64,000 bases of DNA from CAMFLJ01 sp965279255 (GCA_965279255.1 OZ257146.1:2108001-2172000); one strand, 5' to 3'. Numbered from the stretch's first letter, positions 17,999-27,114 are shown. Translations and numbers: made by a program. Notes: a model not told the origin generated them from the letters alone.

Positions 17999-18976
17999 TC
18001 ACCTCGTGGCGAAGGGCGGCAGGGGCAGCGGCGCCGCCCGCAGCGCGGCGCCGATGACGCCGGCGTCGGAGCCGAGGGTTGCCACCTCGAGTCGGGCGGG
18101 GGGCCTCGAAGTCCCTCCGAGGGACTCGGCGACCATGACCTCGCGGGCCCGGTCGAGGTACAGGTCGGCGACGTCGGCCAGCCCTCCGCCGACGATGACC
18201 AGATCCGGGTCGAGCAGCGTCACCAGGTTGGCGAGCCCTATGCCGAGCCACGTGGCGAACTCGTCGATCACCGCCCCGGCACCCCGGTCGCCGTCACGGG
18301 CCGCCGCCACGACGTGCTCGCCACGCACGGCGGCGGCCGCGCCTGCCCGAGCGACCAGGCCGGGCGCGTCGCCGCGGTCGGCCGCGGCCTGGGCGAGCTG
18401 AGCCAGGCCGGTGCCCGACGCGTACTGCTCCCAGCACCCCCGGCGCCCGCACGGGCACGGTGTGCCGTCGCGGTCGACGACCATGTGCCCCGGCTCGCCC
18501 GCCGCTCCGTGGGCCCCGTGGCGCAGGCGGCCGCCGATCACCAGTCCGCCGCCGATGCCGGTGCCGAGCGTGACCACCAAGACCTCCGATGCCCCCCGGC
18601 CGACACCGCAGGACACCTCGGCCCAGGCCGCGCAGTTGGCGTCGTTGTCGATGGTCACGGGCAGGCCGGCCGACGCGGCGAGGCTCGAGGCCAGCGGCAG
18701 GCCGATGAGACCCGGGGTGTGGGTGGCGTCGAAGAGCACCCCGTCGGGAGCCACGAGCCCCGGCAGCCCCACACCGACGCCCACGACCGGTCCCCGATCG
18801 AGGCCGACCGCCCCGTCGAGGAGCATGTGCACGACCTCGTCGATGGCGGCGTCGACGCCGGGGCCCGACGGCGTGGCCACCCGGCGCGAGCGCAGGAGCC
18901 GGGAGGGATCGTCGGTGTCGACGACAGCGGCGAGGATCTTGGTGCCGCCGACGTCGACACCGATGGCGAGTGCCAC
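17999..18976 (-). CDS. ROK-family sugar kinase (glucokinase-like)
   Basis: 325 aa. N-terminal phosphate loop IGVDVGGTKILAAVVD, catalytic region IDNDANCAAWAE with the ROK Asp, LGTGIGGGLVIGG, sugar-binding GEPGHMVVD, and the ROK zinc motif CPCGRRGCWEQYASG. No HTH is attached, so it is an enzyme rather than a ROK repressor, probably ATP-dependent glucokinase. GTG 18976 begins 2 nt after the stop of the eRF1-like gene, and the two are likely one transcription unit. Actinobacterial glucokinases of this type are about 315-330 aa. Confidence 0.88.
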   Translation of the reverse strand: MALAIGVDVGGTKILAAVVDTDDPSRLLRSRRVATPSGPGVDAAIDEVVHMLLDGAVGLDRGPVVGVGVGLPGLVAPDGVLFDATHTPGLIGLPLASSLAASAGLPVTIDNDANCAAWAEVSCGVGRGASEVLVVTLGTGIGGGLVIGGRLRHGAHGAAGEPGHMVVDRDGTPCPCGRRGCWEQYASGTGLAQLAQAAADRGDAPGLVARAGAAAAVRGEHVVAAARDGDRGAGAVIDEFATWLGIGLANLVTLLDPDLVIVGGGLADVADLYLDRAREVMVAESLGGTSRPPARLEVATLGSDAGVIGAALRAAPLPLPPFATR

Positions 18977-18978
18977 CG

Positions 18979-20097
18979 TCAGTAGCGCAGCAAGGCGCCG
19001 ATGCGGCCCAGCACGTCGAGGTCGGCGTTGCCGACGCACACCTCGACGTGGCAGCTCTGCCCGAGGGCCACGTCGACCACGTCGTGGATCACGTCGTCGA
19101 CGTGGTCCATGGTCTGGCCGTCGACCGGGCAGGTGGGGCCCTTGGCCGCGAGGGCACCGCAGGCACAGCGCCAACCCGACTCGGTGTAGCCCTCGGAGAC
19201 CAGGAGGTTGGCAGTCCGGCGCTCGTTCAGCGCGGTGAGGGTGTCGGGGAGCCCGACCACCGCCTTGCCACCGGCGCCGACCGCGTCGCGGAGCTTGGCG
19301 ACGAGCGCGGCCTCCTTGGCCCGCTCGACCGCCTCCTCCACCACCAGAGCGGCGGCCCGGACCTCGGGCTCGGAGGCGCCGGCACCGACCCCGATGCGGG
19401 GTGAGAGGCGCTCACGCAGGTAGGGGTGCAGCAGGGGCTCGATCGCCGCGTTGATCTCGTCGGAGGCGCCGATGCTGAGCCGGCCGAAGCCGTTGTCCTG
19501 GTAGAGCCGGAAGGCGACCTCGGCCGAGTGGCGCAGGTGCTGGGTGGCCAGCTCGTCGGTGTGGTCCTGAAGGCGGTCGTGCTGGCCGCGGCCGGCGTCG
19601 TCGATCTCGTCGTAGTCGCGCGGCAGCGCTTCGAACAGCTCGCTGTGCTCGACGAGCTCGCCGAACTGGAACACGAACATGCGGGCCCGCTGGCGGTCGA
19701 CGAGGAGCACGCCGAGGGGCTCGAGCTCCTGGACGATGGACTCGAGGGTGCCGACGGCCGGGGACTGGTTGACCACGATGCGGTTGGCGACCGGGACGGG
19801 GAGGCCGATGACCTCCCACAGGCCCTTCGGGGCGCAGGAGAAGATGGCGAGGCCGCGGATGCCGGAGCGGTCGAGGTGCTTGGCCACGTGCTCGGTGATG
19901 CGCTCGAGGTCGGCGCTGACGGAACCACCCGACGGGCCGTTCGCCGCCTCCTTCACCAGTGCCGCGGCCCGCCGCTCGATGTCCTGGGGCCGCACCTGGC
20001 GGCGTCCGTCGACGTCGAGGTAGCAGCTGACGACGGGTGCGTCGTCGCTCCTGAACCCGGCGAGCTCCTTGATGGCGGCTTCGGTGATCACGGGCAC
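18979..20097 (-). CDS. eRF1-like protein (bacterial archaeo-eukaryotic release-factor family)
   Basis: 372 aa. The layout matches the bacterial eRF1-like (baeRF) group: N-terminal domain with VVSCYLDVDGRR, middle domain PLGVLLVDRQRARMFVF, helical segment, and C-terminal domain with GLPDTLTALNERRTANLLVSEG. It ends in a zinc-like cluster (RCACGALAAKGPTCPVDG). No GGQ tripeptide is present, so it is not a standard peptide-release factor. Family members are predicted to act on ribosomes, but function here is unproven. GTG 20097 has AGGAGG 4 nt upstream, with TACCAT at 20127-20132 as a likely -10. Confidence 0.75.
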   Translation of the reverse strand: MPVITEAAIKELAGFRSDDAPVVSCYLDVDGRRQVRPQDIERRAAALVKEAANGPSGGSVSADLERITEHVAKHLDRSGIRGLAIFSCAPKGLWEVIGLPVPVANRIVVNQSPAVGTLESIVQELEPLGVLLVDRQRARMFVFQFGELVEHSELFEALPRDYDEIDDAGRGQHDRLQDHTDELATQHLRHSAEVAFRLYQDNGFGRLSIGASDEINAAIEPLLHPYLRERLSPRIGVGAGASEPEVRAAALVVEEAVERAKEAALVAKLRDAVGAGGKAVVGLPDTLTALNERRTANLLVSEGYTESGWRCACGALAAKGPTCPVDGQTMDHVDDVIHDVVDVALGQSCHVEVCVGNADLDVLGRIGALLRY

Positions 20098-20126
20098 GGC
20101 GCCTCCTCGATCCGGCTGATGCTCCG

Positions 20127-20132
20127 ATGGTA
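20127..20132 (-). promoter_or_regulatory. -10 box TACCAT for eRF1-like gene
   Basis: TACCAT 29 nt before GTG 20097; the leader between them carries an AGGAGG ribosome site, so this unit is a leadered transcript. Confidence 0.4.
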
Positions 20133-20190
20133 GGCCGATCCGCTCACCGTGTTCCCACGGGGCGAATGAGCCCGTCGCTGTCGGTGCGGC

Positions 20191-22200
20191 TCAGGCGTAG
20201 ACGGCGGCGAGGCTGACGACCGCAGCCCGCTCGATGCCCTGCTCCACGGCCCAGGCGGCGACGAGGGCGTCGTCGGTGAGCAGCAGGATCTGGGCGGACT
20301 CCGACATGCGGGCGACAGCGGAGAGCAGCTCGCGGACGACCTCGTCGGGGAGCCCCCGGAAGGTGTCGACGAGCACCATCGGCACCGAGCCGGCGTAGGA
20401 GACCTCACGGATCGCCGAGAGGCGGGCCATCAGGTACAGCTCGATCGCCTCGGGGTCGACCTCGGACCACAGCTGGTCGGGGTCGTGGGCGGCGTCGGGT
20501 GCCTCGTGGTCGAGCACGGCCAGGCCGGCGGCACGGGCTCGGCGGCTGGCGGCCCGCTCGGCCAGGGTGGCGGCCTCGACGAGGGCCTGGCGACCTTCGA
20601 GGGCGTCGGCGAGGTCCTCCTCGGCGGCGCGGGCGGCGACCAGCTCGGCCTCGATCTCGGCGATGCGCTCGGTGGCCGGGCGGTCGACGGCGGCCTCGAG
20701 GTCTTCCCATGCCTTGGCCTCGGCCCGCGAACGGGCGTCGGCGAGCTGGGACTCGAGCCGGCGGCGCTCGGCGGTGAGCTCCTCGACCCGGGCGGGGACG
20801 CCGGCGAACTCCTCGAGCAGGGCGTGGGCGGTCACGAGGACCCGCTCCGGCTGCGAGGGATCGACCTGGAGGCCGAGGTTGTGGAGGGAGTGCGACAGGG
20901 TGGCGACGAGGTCGTCCTCGGTGGCCGAGTTGGCCGAGGCGGTGAGCGCCCGCAGGGCCGGCTCGAGGTCCTCGCGCTCGTCGGGGACGGTGGCCTGGGA
21001 CTCGATGAGCAGCGCGATCGCCTGGACCTCGGCGTCCTCGAGCTGGTCGAGCAGGGCGTGGTGGTCGGGGTCCTCGTCGAGGGCGGCGGAGATGTGCTCC
21101 CACGCCCGCTCCGCGGCGTCGAGCTCGGCCTCTGCCCGCTCGAGGCGGGCCTTGGCGTGCTCGTCGACCCCCATGAGGCTGGCGCCCATCACGTAGGCGC
21201 TCCAGGTCGGGAAGCCGACCCGGTCGAGGATCTCCTGCTGCACGGCGAGGGCGGTGGCGAGCTTGCGCTGGCCGGAGCGGGAGCGGAAGCCCGAGGCCTT
21301 CTGCTCGGCCTCGAGGACGACCTCGTGGGCCTGGCGCAGCTCCTCCTCGTCGTCGCTCGAGACGGGCGGGCGGGTGAGGGCGAGCTCGGCGGCGTGGGCC
21401 TCGATGCGGGCGGCGTCGAGGCGGGCGAGGGCGGTGACCGGGCCGCGGCCCTCGGCCTCCATGCGGGCCTCGAGGTCGCCGACCTCGCCGTGGAGGCGGA
21501 CGATCTCGGCGGCCAGGGCCTGGGCGGCCGGATGGGGCACGTCCTGCTGGGGCTCGGGGTTCTCGATGGCGTCGAGCAGGACCCGGACCGGCTCGAGGTC
21601 CAGGGCGGTGAGCTCGGCGATGCCGGCGTCGAGGGCGGCCAGGTCGGCCTCGAGGTCGGCGACCTCGTCGACGTCGGACTCCACCTTGTCGTCTCCGAGG
21701 GAGGCGCTGGAGATGGCGTCGGTGAGGCGGCGGCGCTCCTCGGCGGCCTCGGTGAGGAGGCGGGCGGTGTCGTCGGACATCTCGCGCAGGACCCGGAGGG
21801 CCTCGCGGGTGTCGTGGAGGTGCCGGCGAGCAGCGTCGAGCTCGGGGTGCACCCCTTCAGGGGCGTTGCGGAGCAGGTCGTCGACGGGGTCCTCGGACGC
21901 CTCGACGGAGCTCTCGGAGCCGTCGCCGACGGCACCGGGGAGGTCGCCACGGCGCACGATCGGGTCGGCCTCGGTGCGCAGGTCGAGCAGCGCGATGTTG
22001 GCTTCGTCCAACGGCAACATCACGCCGTGGGCCTCGGCCATCCCCGCGCACGGGGGCTCGGCACCGGCGGCGATGGCCGCCACGGTACGGACCAGACGAT
22101 CACGAGCACGATCATCGAGACCCTGGACCACCGACAGCAACGGGTGGAGATCGAGGGCCGCGTGCTCACCGGATTCGAGGGAGAGCTGGAGCAGCCGCAT
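20191..22200 (-). CDS. SMC/Rad50-like coiled-coil protein with degenerate ATPase ends
   Basis: 669 aa from ATG 22200 (MRLLQLSLE). The first 50 residues resemble the start of RecF/SMC ATPases, but the P-loop position reads VVQGLDDRARDRLVRTVA and lacks GKS/T. The middle (about 120-580) is heptad-rich, charged coiled coil. The end (VPMVLVDTFRGLPDEVVREL then ILLLTDDALVAAW) mirrors the Walker B and H-loop of SMC heads, with the DE pair replaced by VDTF. This suggests a head-and-coil protein that cannot hydrolyse ATP. Function unknown. It ends 93 bp upstream of the eRF1-like gene. Confidence 0.72.
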   Translation of the reverse strand: MRLLQLSLESGEHAALDLHPLLSVVQGLDDRARDRLVRTVAAIAAGAEPPCAGMAEAHGVMLPLDEANIALLDLRTEADPIVRRGDLPGAVGDGSESSVEASEDPVDDLLRNAPEGVHPELDAARRHLHDTREALRVLREMSDDTARLLTEAAEERRRLTDAISSASLGDDKVESDVDEVADLEADLAALDAGIAELTALDLEPVRVLLDAIENPEPQQDVPHPAAQALAAEIVRLHGEVGDLEARMEAEGRGPVTALARLDAARIEAHAAELALTRPPVSSDDEEELRQAHEVVLEAEQKASGFRSRSGQRKLATALAVQQEILDRVGFPTWSAYVMGASLMGVDEHAKARLERAEAELDAAERAWEHISAALDEDPDHHALLDQLEDAEVQAIALLIESQATVPDEREDLEPALRALTASANSATEDDLVATLSHSLHNLGLQVDPSQPERVLVTAHALLEEFAGVPARVEELTAERRRLESQLADARSRAEAKAWEDLEAAVDRPATERIAEIEAELVAARAAEEDLADALEGRQALVEAATLAERAASRRARAAGLAVLDHEAPDAAHDPDQLWSEVDPEAIELYLMARLSAIREVSYAGSVPMVLVDTFRGLPDEVVRELLSAVARMSESAQILLLTDDALVAAWAVEQGIERAAVVSLAAVYA

Positions 22201-22290
22201 GGGTTCTTCTCGGCTCCCGGAAGGCCCGGGTTGAGCGAAAACTGGGCCGTCGGGACCAGGGTCCTCACCCATTCGGGGGAGGAAGGGCCC

Positions 22291-22644
22291 TCAACCGACC
22301 GGTATGGGCTGCACCGATCCGTCGTCGCCGTCGTCTCCGTCGTCGCCGCCGGCCCCCGTGCCGGTCGCCGACGACGCCGCTCGGGCCGCCCGCCGACCGG
22401 CCGCTCCGGCCACCTTGGCGGCCTCCCTGGCCGTCTCCGAGACGACCGCGACCACCTTCTCCACCGCCTCGGGGTCGTCGACGACCGCCTCGGCGGCGTC
22501 GAGGAACGCCCGGGCCGCCGAGATCAGCTGGCGGGCGGCCGCCTGGAGCGGTTCGAGGCCGTCGGCCGCGGGATCGCCGTCGGTGGCGAACCGGTCGTCG
22601 GCGGACGGATCGGCGCCGTCGATCGGGTCGTCGTCGGTGCTCAC
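22291..22644 (-). CDS. Small Ala-rich acidic protein after ArsA-like ATPase
   Basis: 117 aa from GTG 22644, overlapping the ATPase stop by GTGA. Acidic N-terminus (many Asp), Ala-rich helix about residues 30-95, and a Gly/Asp repeat (GDDGDDGDDG) before the end. No motif recognised. In Mycobacterium tuberculosis the ArsA-like Rv2184c is followed by the uncharacterised Rv2183c; this gene holds the same position, but I cannot claim homology. Confidence 0.65.
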   Translation of the reverse strand: MSTDDDPIDGADPSADDRFATDGDPAADGLEPLQAAARQLISAARAFLDAAEAVVDDPEAVEKVVAVVSETAREAAKVAGAAGRRAARAASSATGTGAGGDDGDDGDDGSVQPIPVG

Positions 22645-23801
22645 GAGAACTCCACCACCAGCTCGCCGTCCTCGAGCCGGGCGTCGGTGACCTTCCGGGT
22701 GCGCAGCGAGTCGGGCAGCACGATCGAGCGCCGGTAGGGCCCCACGCTGATGATGAGCTCGTCGTCGCGGCGGGCGAGGGACAGCTCGTCCTTGGTGCCG
22801 AACGGGAGGGCCTGGATCAGCCGCCGCGAGCCGTCGTGGCTCTCGACCCGCAACGGGTGGCCCTCGTGCAGCACCGCCGTGGGGTCGAGGTCGCCGTAGA
22901 GGGCCTCGGCGAAGCCGGCCAGGGCCGCGCAGCCGATGGGCTCGGACGGCTGGAGCTCGGAACGCAGGATCGGGACGGGTGCGAAGCCCTCGGCGATGGC
23001 CGTGAGCTGCTCGGCGTGCGAGGCCTTCCAGAAGTCGAACCACGGGTCGTCGACGGCGTCGGGCAGCAGCCGGTTGGCCACCACCGCGTCGACGCCGTAC
23101 CCGAACAGCGAGAGGTAGGTGTGGGTGCGGCGGGCCTCCGCGACCACCAACCGCTCGGGGGTGACCACGAGGCGGACGCTCGAGTGCTCGCCGTCGGCGA
23201 GCAGGGTGCGCACCGCCTCGAGCCGGTCGAAGACCTGCTGGCCGGCTGAGAAGACCGCGTCGCCGGCGACTGGCAGGTTGGTGACGCGCCCGAGCACCGG
23301 GGCCACGACCTTGTTCAGGCGGCGCCCGACGGGGAACAGGCGGTCGACGTACCAGCCGAGCACGTCGGGCAGCGACAGCAGCCGGAGCGTCTCGGCGGTG
23401 GGGGCGCAGTCGACGACGATGACGTCCCAGTCGCCGCTGTCGGCGTGGTCGGCCAGGTCGGCCAGGGCGAACACCTCGTCGAGGCCGGGAACCACGGCGA
23501 GCTCCTCGGCCTCGATGCCCTCCACGCCGGCCCAGGCCAGCACGTCGAGCAGCCAGGCCCGGATGTCGCCCCACGACCGCTCGAGGCGCACACGCGTGTC
23601 GAGCTGCTGGCCCGACAGGTGCTCGCCGATGCGGGTCGGGGCGTCGCCGAGGGGCTGGTCGAAGGCGTCGGCCAGGCTGTGGGCGGGATCGGTGGAGACG
23701 ATCAGGGTGCGGTGGCCCGCAGCGGCGCAACGGACCGCGGTGGCGGCGGCGACGGTGGTCTTGCCGACACCGCCCTTGCCGGTGAACAGCAGGACCCGCA
23801 C
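22641..23801 (-). CDS. ArsA/GET3-family anion-transporting ATPase-like protein
   Basis: 386 aa. Deviant Walker A FTGKGGVGKTTVAAAT, switch I STDPAHSLADAF and Walker B/switch II VIVVDCAPTAETLRLL place it in the ArsA/GET3 SIMIBI ATPases. A C-terminal domain with a crystallin-like beta segment (GPYRRSIVLPDSLRTRKV) is also seen in plant and actinobacterial GET3-like proteins. No ars genes are nearby, so arsenite export is unlikely. Placement between a SRPBCC gene and a small acidic protein matches the M. tuberculosis Rv2185c-Rv2184c-Rv2183c order. Confidence 0.82.
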   Translation of the reverse strand: MRVLLFTGKGGVGKTTVAAATAVRCAAAGHRTLIVSTDPAHSLADAFDQPLGDAPTRIGEHLSGQQLDTRVRLERSWGDIRAWLLDVLAWAGVEGIEAEELAVVPGLDEVFALADLADHADSGDWDVIVVDCAPTAETLRLLSLPDVLGWYVDRLFPVGRRLNKVVAPVLGRVTNLPVAGDAVFSAGQQVFDRLEAVRTLLADGEHSSVRLVVTPERLVVAEARRTHTYLSLFGYGVDAVVANRLLPDAVDDPWFDFWKASHAEQLTAIAEGFAPVPILRSELQPSEPIGCAALAGFAEALYGDLDPTAVLHEGHPLRVESHDGSRRLIQALPFGTKDELSLARRDDELIISVGPYRRSIVLPDSLRTRKVTDARLEDGELVVEFS

Positions 23802-23808
23802 GCCGAGA

Positions 23809-24276
23809 TCAGTCGTCGTCGCTGGGGCGGGGCGAGCCCTCGACGCGGGCCTTCAGCTCCGACAGCGCCGTCTTGATGATGCGACCCTCGGCCCGGCGCT
23901 TCACGAAGCCCGGGATGGGGATCATCAGATCGACGGCGAGCTCGTACGCGACCTCGGTGGCGGCGGCGTCGTCGGCGGCGGGCTCGAGGACGTAGGCCCC
24001 GTCGAGCTCACGCTGCAGGTCGCCTGCCGCGAGCTCCCACTGGAGCCGGTTCGGGGCCCCCGTGTAGTCGTACTTGAGCTGGTAGGTGGTGCTGCGACCC
24101 ATGGCGGCGGCCCGGAACTCCACGACGACGGCCCGGCCGTCGGCGTCGGTCTCGACGACGTGGACCTCCTTGAGGTCGCCGGCCCACTCCGGGTAGGCCT
24201 CGAAGTCGACGAGGGTGGCGAAGCAGCGCTCCACCGGTGCGTCGATCCGGATCTGCTCTCTGGCCTGTTCGGACAT
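23809..24276 (-). CDS. SRPBCC (polyketide cyclase/START-like) protein
   Basis: 155 aa single-domain START-like protein, an 8-stranded helix-grip fold that binds hydrophobic ligands. Typical start REQIRIDAPVERCFATLVDFEAYPEW and the long C-terminal helix (GFVKRRAEGRIIKTALSELKARVE). Counterpart of M. tuberculosis Rv2185c by order. It lies 7 bp upstream of the ArsA-like ATPase gene. Ligand unknown; a lipid carrier linked to the neighbouring mannosyltransferase is possible (inference). Confidence 0.8.
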   Translation of the reverse strand: MSEQAREQIRIDAPVERCFATLVDFEAYPEWAGDLKEVHVVETDADGRAVVVEFRAAAMGRSTTYQLKYDYTGAPNRLQWELAAGDLQRELDGAYVLEPAADDAAATEVAYELAVDLMIPIPGFVKRRAEGRIIKTALSELKARVEGSPRPSDDD

Positions 24277-24320
24277 CGGTGCCTCCCGGCCACGGGCCCT
24301 CGCCCGCGCCGGGGGTGACC

Positions 24321-24908
24321 CTACTCGGTGCGCCCGCGCCGGTTGGGCGAGCCGGCCGCCTTGTGGGCCCGCCGGTCGGCGTCGCGCAGCGCGGCCCTGG
24401 TGGGCTCGGGCTCACGCTCCGGGAAGGTGCCGTAGGCGGCGACCCAGAGGCCGGTGAAGCCGAGTGACCACATCGGGGCGAGGATGCCGAACGCCATCAC
24501 CGAGTAGAGGCGGACGCTGCCCACGACGATGGCCACGACGGTCTGGACCACGAGGCTGCCGATGAGGGCCCGCTGCACCTTCGGGGGCGTGGAGCCGGCG
24601 GCGAAGAAGAGGCCGCCGATGCCGATGGCCTCGGTGCGGCTGCGGTCGACCGCCCGCAGGAACGCGAGCACGAACACGATCGTTCCGACGAGGAACTCGA
24701 CCAGAGAGACGACGAGGAACGGCAGGCCGAACACGTCGGGCCACATCGCCCCGAGCACGCCGAGCACGCTGAACAGGGCGGTGCCGACGATGCTGGCCCG
24801 CACGATGCCGCCGCCGGGATGACCGCCGTCGGGGACCTCGGGGGCCTCGGGGCCCTCGTCGAGGTCGTCGGAGGCGTCGTCGGGGAGCTGGTCGTCGGGC
24901 TCGCTCAC
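24321..24908 (-). CDS. Four-helix membrane protein
   Basis: 195 aa. An acidic N-terminus (many Asp/Glu/Pro, about 35 residues) precedes four hydrophobic helices: SIVGTALFSVLGVLGAMW, LVVSLVEFLVGTIVFVLAFL, LIGSLVVQTVVAIVVGSV and a last helix around LGFTGLWVAAYG. The C-terminal tail is basic. Conserved type in Actinobacteria, function unknown. GTG 24908 overlaps the pimB stop (GTGA), implying coupling with phosphatidylinositol mannoside synthesis. Confidence 0.72.
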   Translation of the reverse strand: MSEPDDQLPDDASDDLDEGPEAPEVPDGGHPGGGIVRASIVGTALFSVLGVLGAMWPDVFGLPFLVVSLVEFLVGTIVFVLAFLRAVDRSRTEAIGIGGLFFAAGSTPPKVQRALIGSLVVQTVVAIVVGSVRLYSVMAFGILAPMWSLGFTGLWVAAYGTFPEREPEPTRAALRDADRRAHKAAGSPNRRGRTE

Positions 24909-26035
24909 GACGACATTCCTAGCCCGTCGAGCGCGTCCTGCAACCGTCGGGCCAGGACGTCGTAGTCGAACTCCTCGACCGCCCGGCGTCGGGCGGCCAA
25001 TCCGAGGCGGGCCCGGAGGTCGCGGTCGGAGAGGATGCGGTCGATGGCGGCGGCCACCGCCACGACGTCCTTGGAGCCGTCGACGACGATGCCGGTGGCC
25101 CCGTCGAGGACGGCCTCGGCCGAGCCCCCGGAGCGCCCGGCGACGGCCGGCACGCCACACGCCGCCGCCTCCAGGAACACGATGCCGAAGCCCTCCTGCT
25201 CGAGGCCGCCCCACCGGTCGCGGCAGAGCATGGCGAAGCAGTCGGCCACACCGTGGGCCACCGGCAGGTCGGCCTCGGGCAGGCGCCCGAGGAACCGCAC
25301 GGGGCTGCCGTGGTGGGCGGCCACCCGCTCCAGGCGCTTGCGGTCGCGACCGGCGCCGGCGATGGCGATCTGGAGGTCGGGGTGGCGCACGGCCAGCGCG
25401 GCGCCCGCCTCGATGAGCACGTCGAAGCCCTTCCGGGGGACGAGCCGGCTCAGGCCGAGCACCACCGGCGCGTCGGGGTCGAGGCCGAGGCGACGGCGCT
25501 CGGCCCGGCGCTCGGGTTCGCTCAGCGGGTGGAAGCGCTCGGGGTCGACCCCCGGCGGCACCACGACCGTCGGCAGGTCTCGGCCCGCGGCCCGACGGGC
25601 CTCGGCGGCGGGGTAGCCGCCCGCGGCGACGACGAGCCGGGCGTCGCGCAGCACCCGGGCGAGCATCCGGCGGGTGCCGGGCGTGCGGCCGGGCACGGTG
25701 ACCTCGGCGCCGTGGAGCACCACCCCGTAGGGCCGCTCGAGGTGGGGGCCCAGCAGCCCCACCGGAAGGGCGGGGTCGAGCAGCACGATGTCGGCGTCGA
25801 CCTCGGCCGCCAGCCGGTCGATGCGACGGCCGAGGGCGGCGGTGGGCAGCAGCCACCGGGCCCGGTCGCGCTCGACCCGCATCGGCTGGGCGGCGTCGAA
25901 GGCGCGGTCGCCCTTGTGGGGCGTGGTGAGCACCGTCGTGCGCTCGGGGTCGAGCCGCCGCCACAGCTCCCACAGGTACGACTGGATGCCACCGACCTTG
26001 GGTGGGAAGTCGTTGGTGACGAGGAGGTGCTTCAC
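24905..26035 (-). CDS. pimB: GT4 mannosyltransferase, PimB-like
   Basis: 376 aa, GT-B fold. The N-terminus KHLLVTNDFPPKVGGIQSYLWEL closely follows the PimB' pattern (second mannose onto phosphatidylinositol monomannoside from GDP-mannose). The acceptor domain is about 1-170 and the donor domain starts near VVLGLSRLVPRKGFDVLIEA, with EGFGIVFLEAAACGVPAVAG as the EX7E nucleotide-sugar motif. Neighbours match the Rv2188c region of M. tuberculosis. The ATG overlaps the queG stop. Other GDP-mannose or UDP-sugar transferases of GT4 cannot be excluded. Confidence 0.75.
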   Translation of the reverse strand: MKHLLVTNDFPPKVGGIQSYLWELWRRLDPERTTVLTTPHKGDRAFDAAQPMRVERDRARWLLPTAALGRRIDRLAAEVDADIVLLDPALPVGLLGPHLERPYGVVLHGAEVTVPGRTPGTRRMLARVLRDARLVVAAGGYPAAEARRAAGRDLPTVVVPPGVDPERFHPLSEPERRAERRRLGLDPDAPVVLGLSRLVPRKGFDVLIEAGAALAVRHPDLQIAIAGAGRDRKRLERVAAHHGSPVRFLGRLPEADLPVAHGVADCFAMLCRDRWGGLEQEGFGIVFLEAAACGVPAVAGRSGGSAEAVLDGATGIVVDGSKDVVAVAAAIDRILSDRDLRARLGLAARRRAVEEFDYDVLARRLQDALDGLGMSS

Positions 26036-27114
26036 GCGCCGGGCCCTCGGATGGCGAGGCGGTCGAGGGCCCAGCGCGCGTGCTCGGCCAGCAGGTCGTC
26101 GTCGCCGGCCGCCAGGGCGGTGAGCCGGCGAACGACCTCGGGATCACCCGGGGTGGCCACGTTGCCGAGGGCGACCAGGGCGTTGCGGCGCAGGTACCGG
26201 GGGTCGCGCTTGGGCACGTACCAACGGCCGTGGCGGGCCATGAGCTCGTCGTCGGAGGCATCGAGCAGGTCGAGCAGGTCGACCCAGGCGGCGGTGGCCG
26301 GCACGCCCTCGGAGCCCTCGGGCCCGCGCCGGCTCGGCGGGCAGACCTCCTGGCAGTCGTCGCAGCCGTAGATGCGCCCGCCCAGAGCCACCCGGTGCTC
26401 GACGGGGAAGGTCCCGTGGGCCTGCACCATCCAGGCCAGGCAGCGCCGGGCGTCGACCACGCCGGGGGCCACGATGGCGCCGGTCGGGCAGCCGTCGAGG
26501 CAACGACGGCAGCTGCCGCAGCCATCGTCGACCGGGGTGTCGACCGGCAGGTCGGCATCGGTGACCACCGCACCCAGCACGACCCAGCTCCCGTGACCCG
26601 GCACAAGCACGTTGGCGTTCTTCCCCGACCACCCGAGCCCCGCGCGCACGGCGGCGGCCCGGTCGACCAGGGCGTTGTCGTCGGCGAACACGGCGGCGCG
26701 GTGGCCGGCGTCGCGCAGCACGTCGGCGATGGCGCCGAGGGCGAGGCGCAGGGCGGCATAGTGGTCGTCGGTGGCGTAGCGGGCGACCTGGCCGTGGGGC
26801 CGACCCTCGGCCGGCTCGGCGAGGTCGCCACCGGCGTAGGGGAACGCGCCGACGACCAGGGAGCGGGCGTCGCGCAGCAGGCGGGTGGGCTCGGTGGAGC
26901 GGGCCGGGTTCTTGTAGGTGAAGGACATCCCGGCGTCGAAGCCGGCCGCCTTGCGCTCGTCGAGGGCCCGGCGGGCCTCGGTGAAGGGCTCGACCCCGGT
27001 GACACCGACCGCGATCAGCCCGGCAGCCTCGCCCACGGCACGCAGGGCCGAGACCGGGACGGCCACCGCCACGGCGGCACCGGGCACGGGGTCGGCGTCG
27101 GGGGCGGCGGGCAC
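26032..27114 (-). CDS. queG: Epoxyqueuosine reductase
   Basis: About 360 aa. Cobalamin- and Fe-S-dependent enzyme of the last step of queuosine synthesis in tRNA. Features: GFDAGMSFTYKNPARSTEP, the GWSGKNANVLVPGHGSWVVLG region with the active-site Asp earlier (VFADDNALVDRAA), two ferredoxin-like clusters (CGSCRRCLDGCPTGAI and CDDCQEVCPPS), and a C-terminal HEAT-like segment (YLRRNALVALGNV). The start is uncertain: GTG 27114 touches a GGGGGAG sequence, so spacing is unusual. No other queuosine genes are visible in the window. Confidence 0.85.
   Translation of the reverse strand: MPAAPDADPVPGAAVAVAVPVSALRAVGEAAGLIAVGVTGVEPFTEARRALDERKAAGFDAGMSFTYKNPARSTEPTRLLRDARSLVVGAFPYAGGDLAEPAEGRPHGQVARYATDDHYAALRLALGAIADVLRDAGHRAAVFADDNALVDRAAAVRAGLGWSGKNANVLVPGHGSWVVLGAVVTDADLPVDTPVDDGCGSCRRCLDGCPTGAIVAPGVVDARRCLAWMVQAHGTFPVEHRVALGGRIYGCDDCQEVCPPSRRGPEGSEGVPATAAWVDLLDLLDASDDELMARHGRWYVPKRDPRYLRRNALVALGNVATPGDPEVVRRLTALAAGDDDLLAEHARWALDRLAIRGPGA

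Noticed and set aside
20485..22737. Plus-strand open frame of 750 codons opposite the SMC-like gene
   Set aside because: Gly/Val/Leu-rich translation typical of antisense frames of Ala/Glu-rich coiled coils; no motif.
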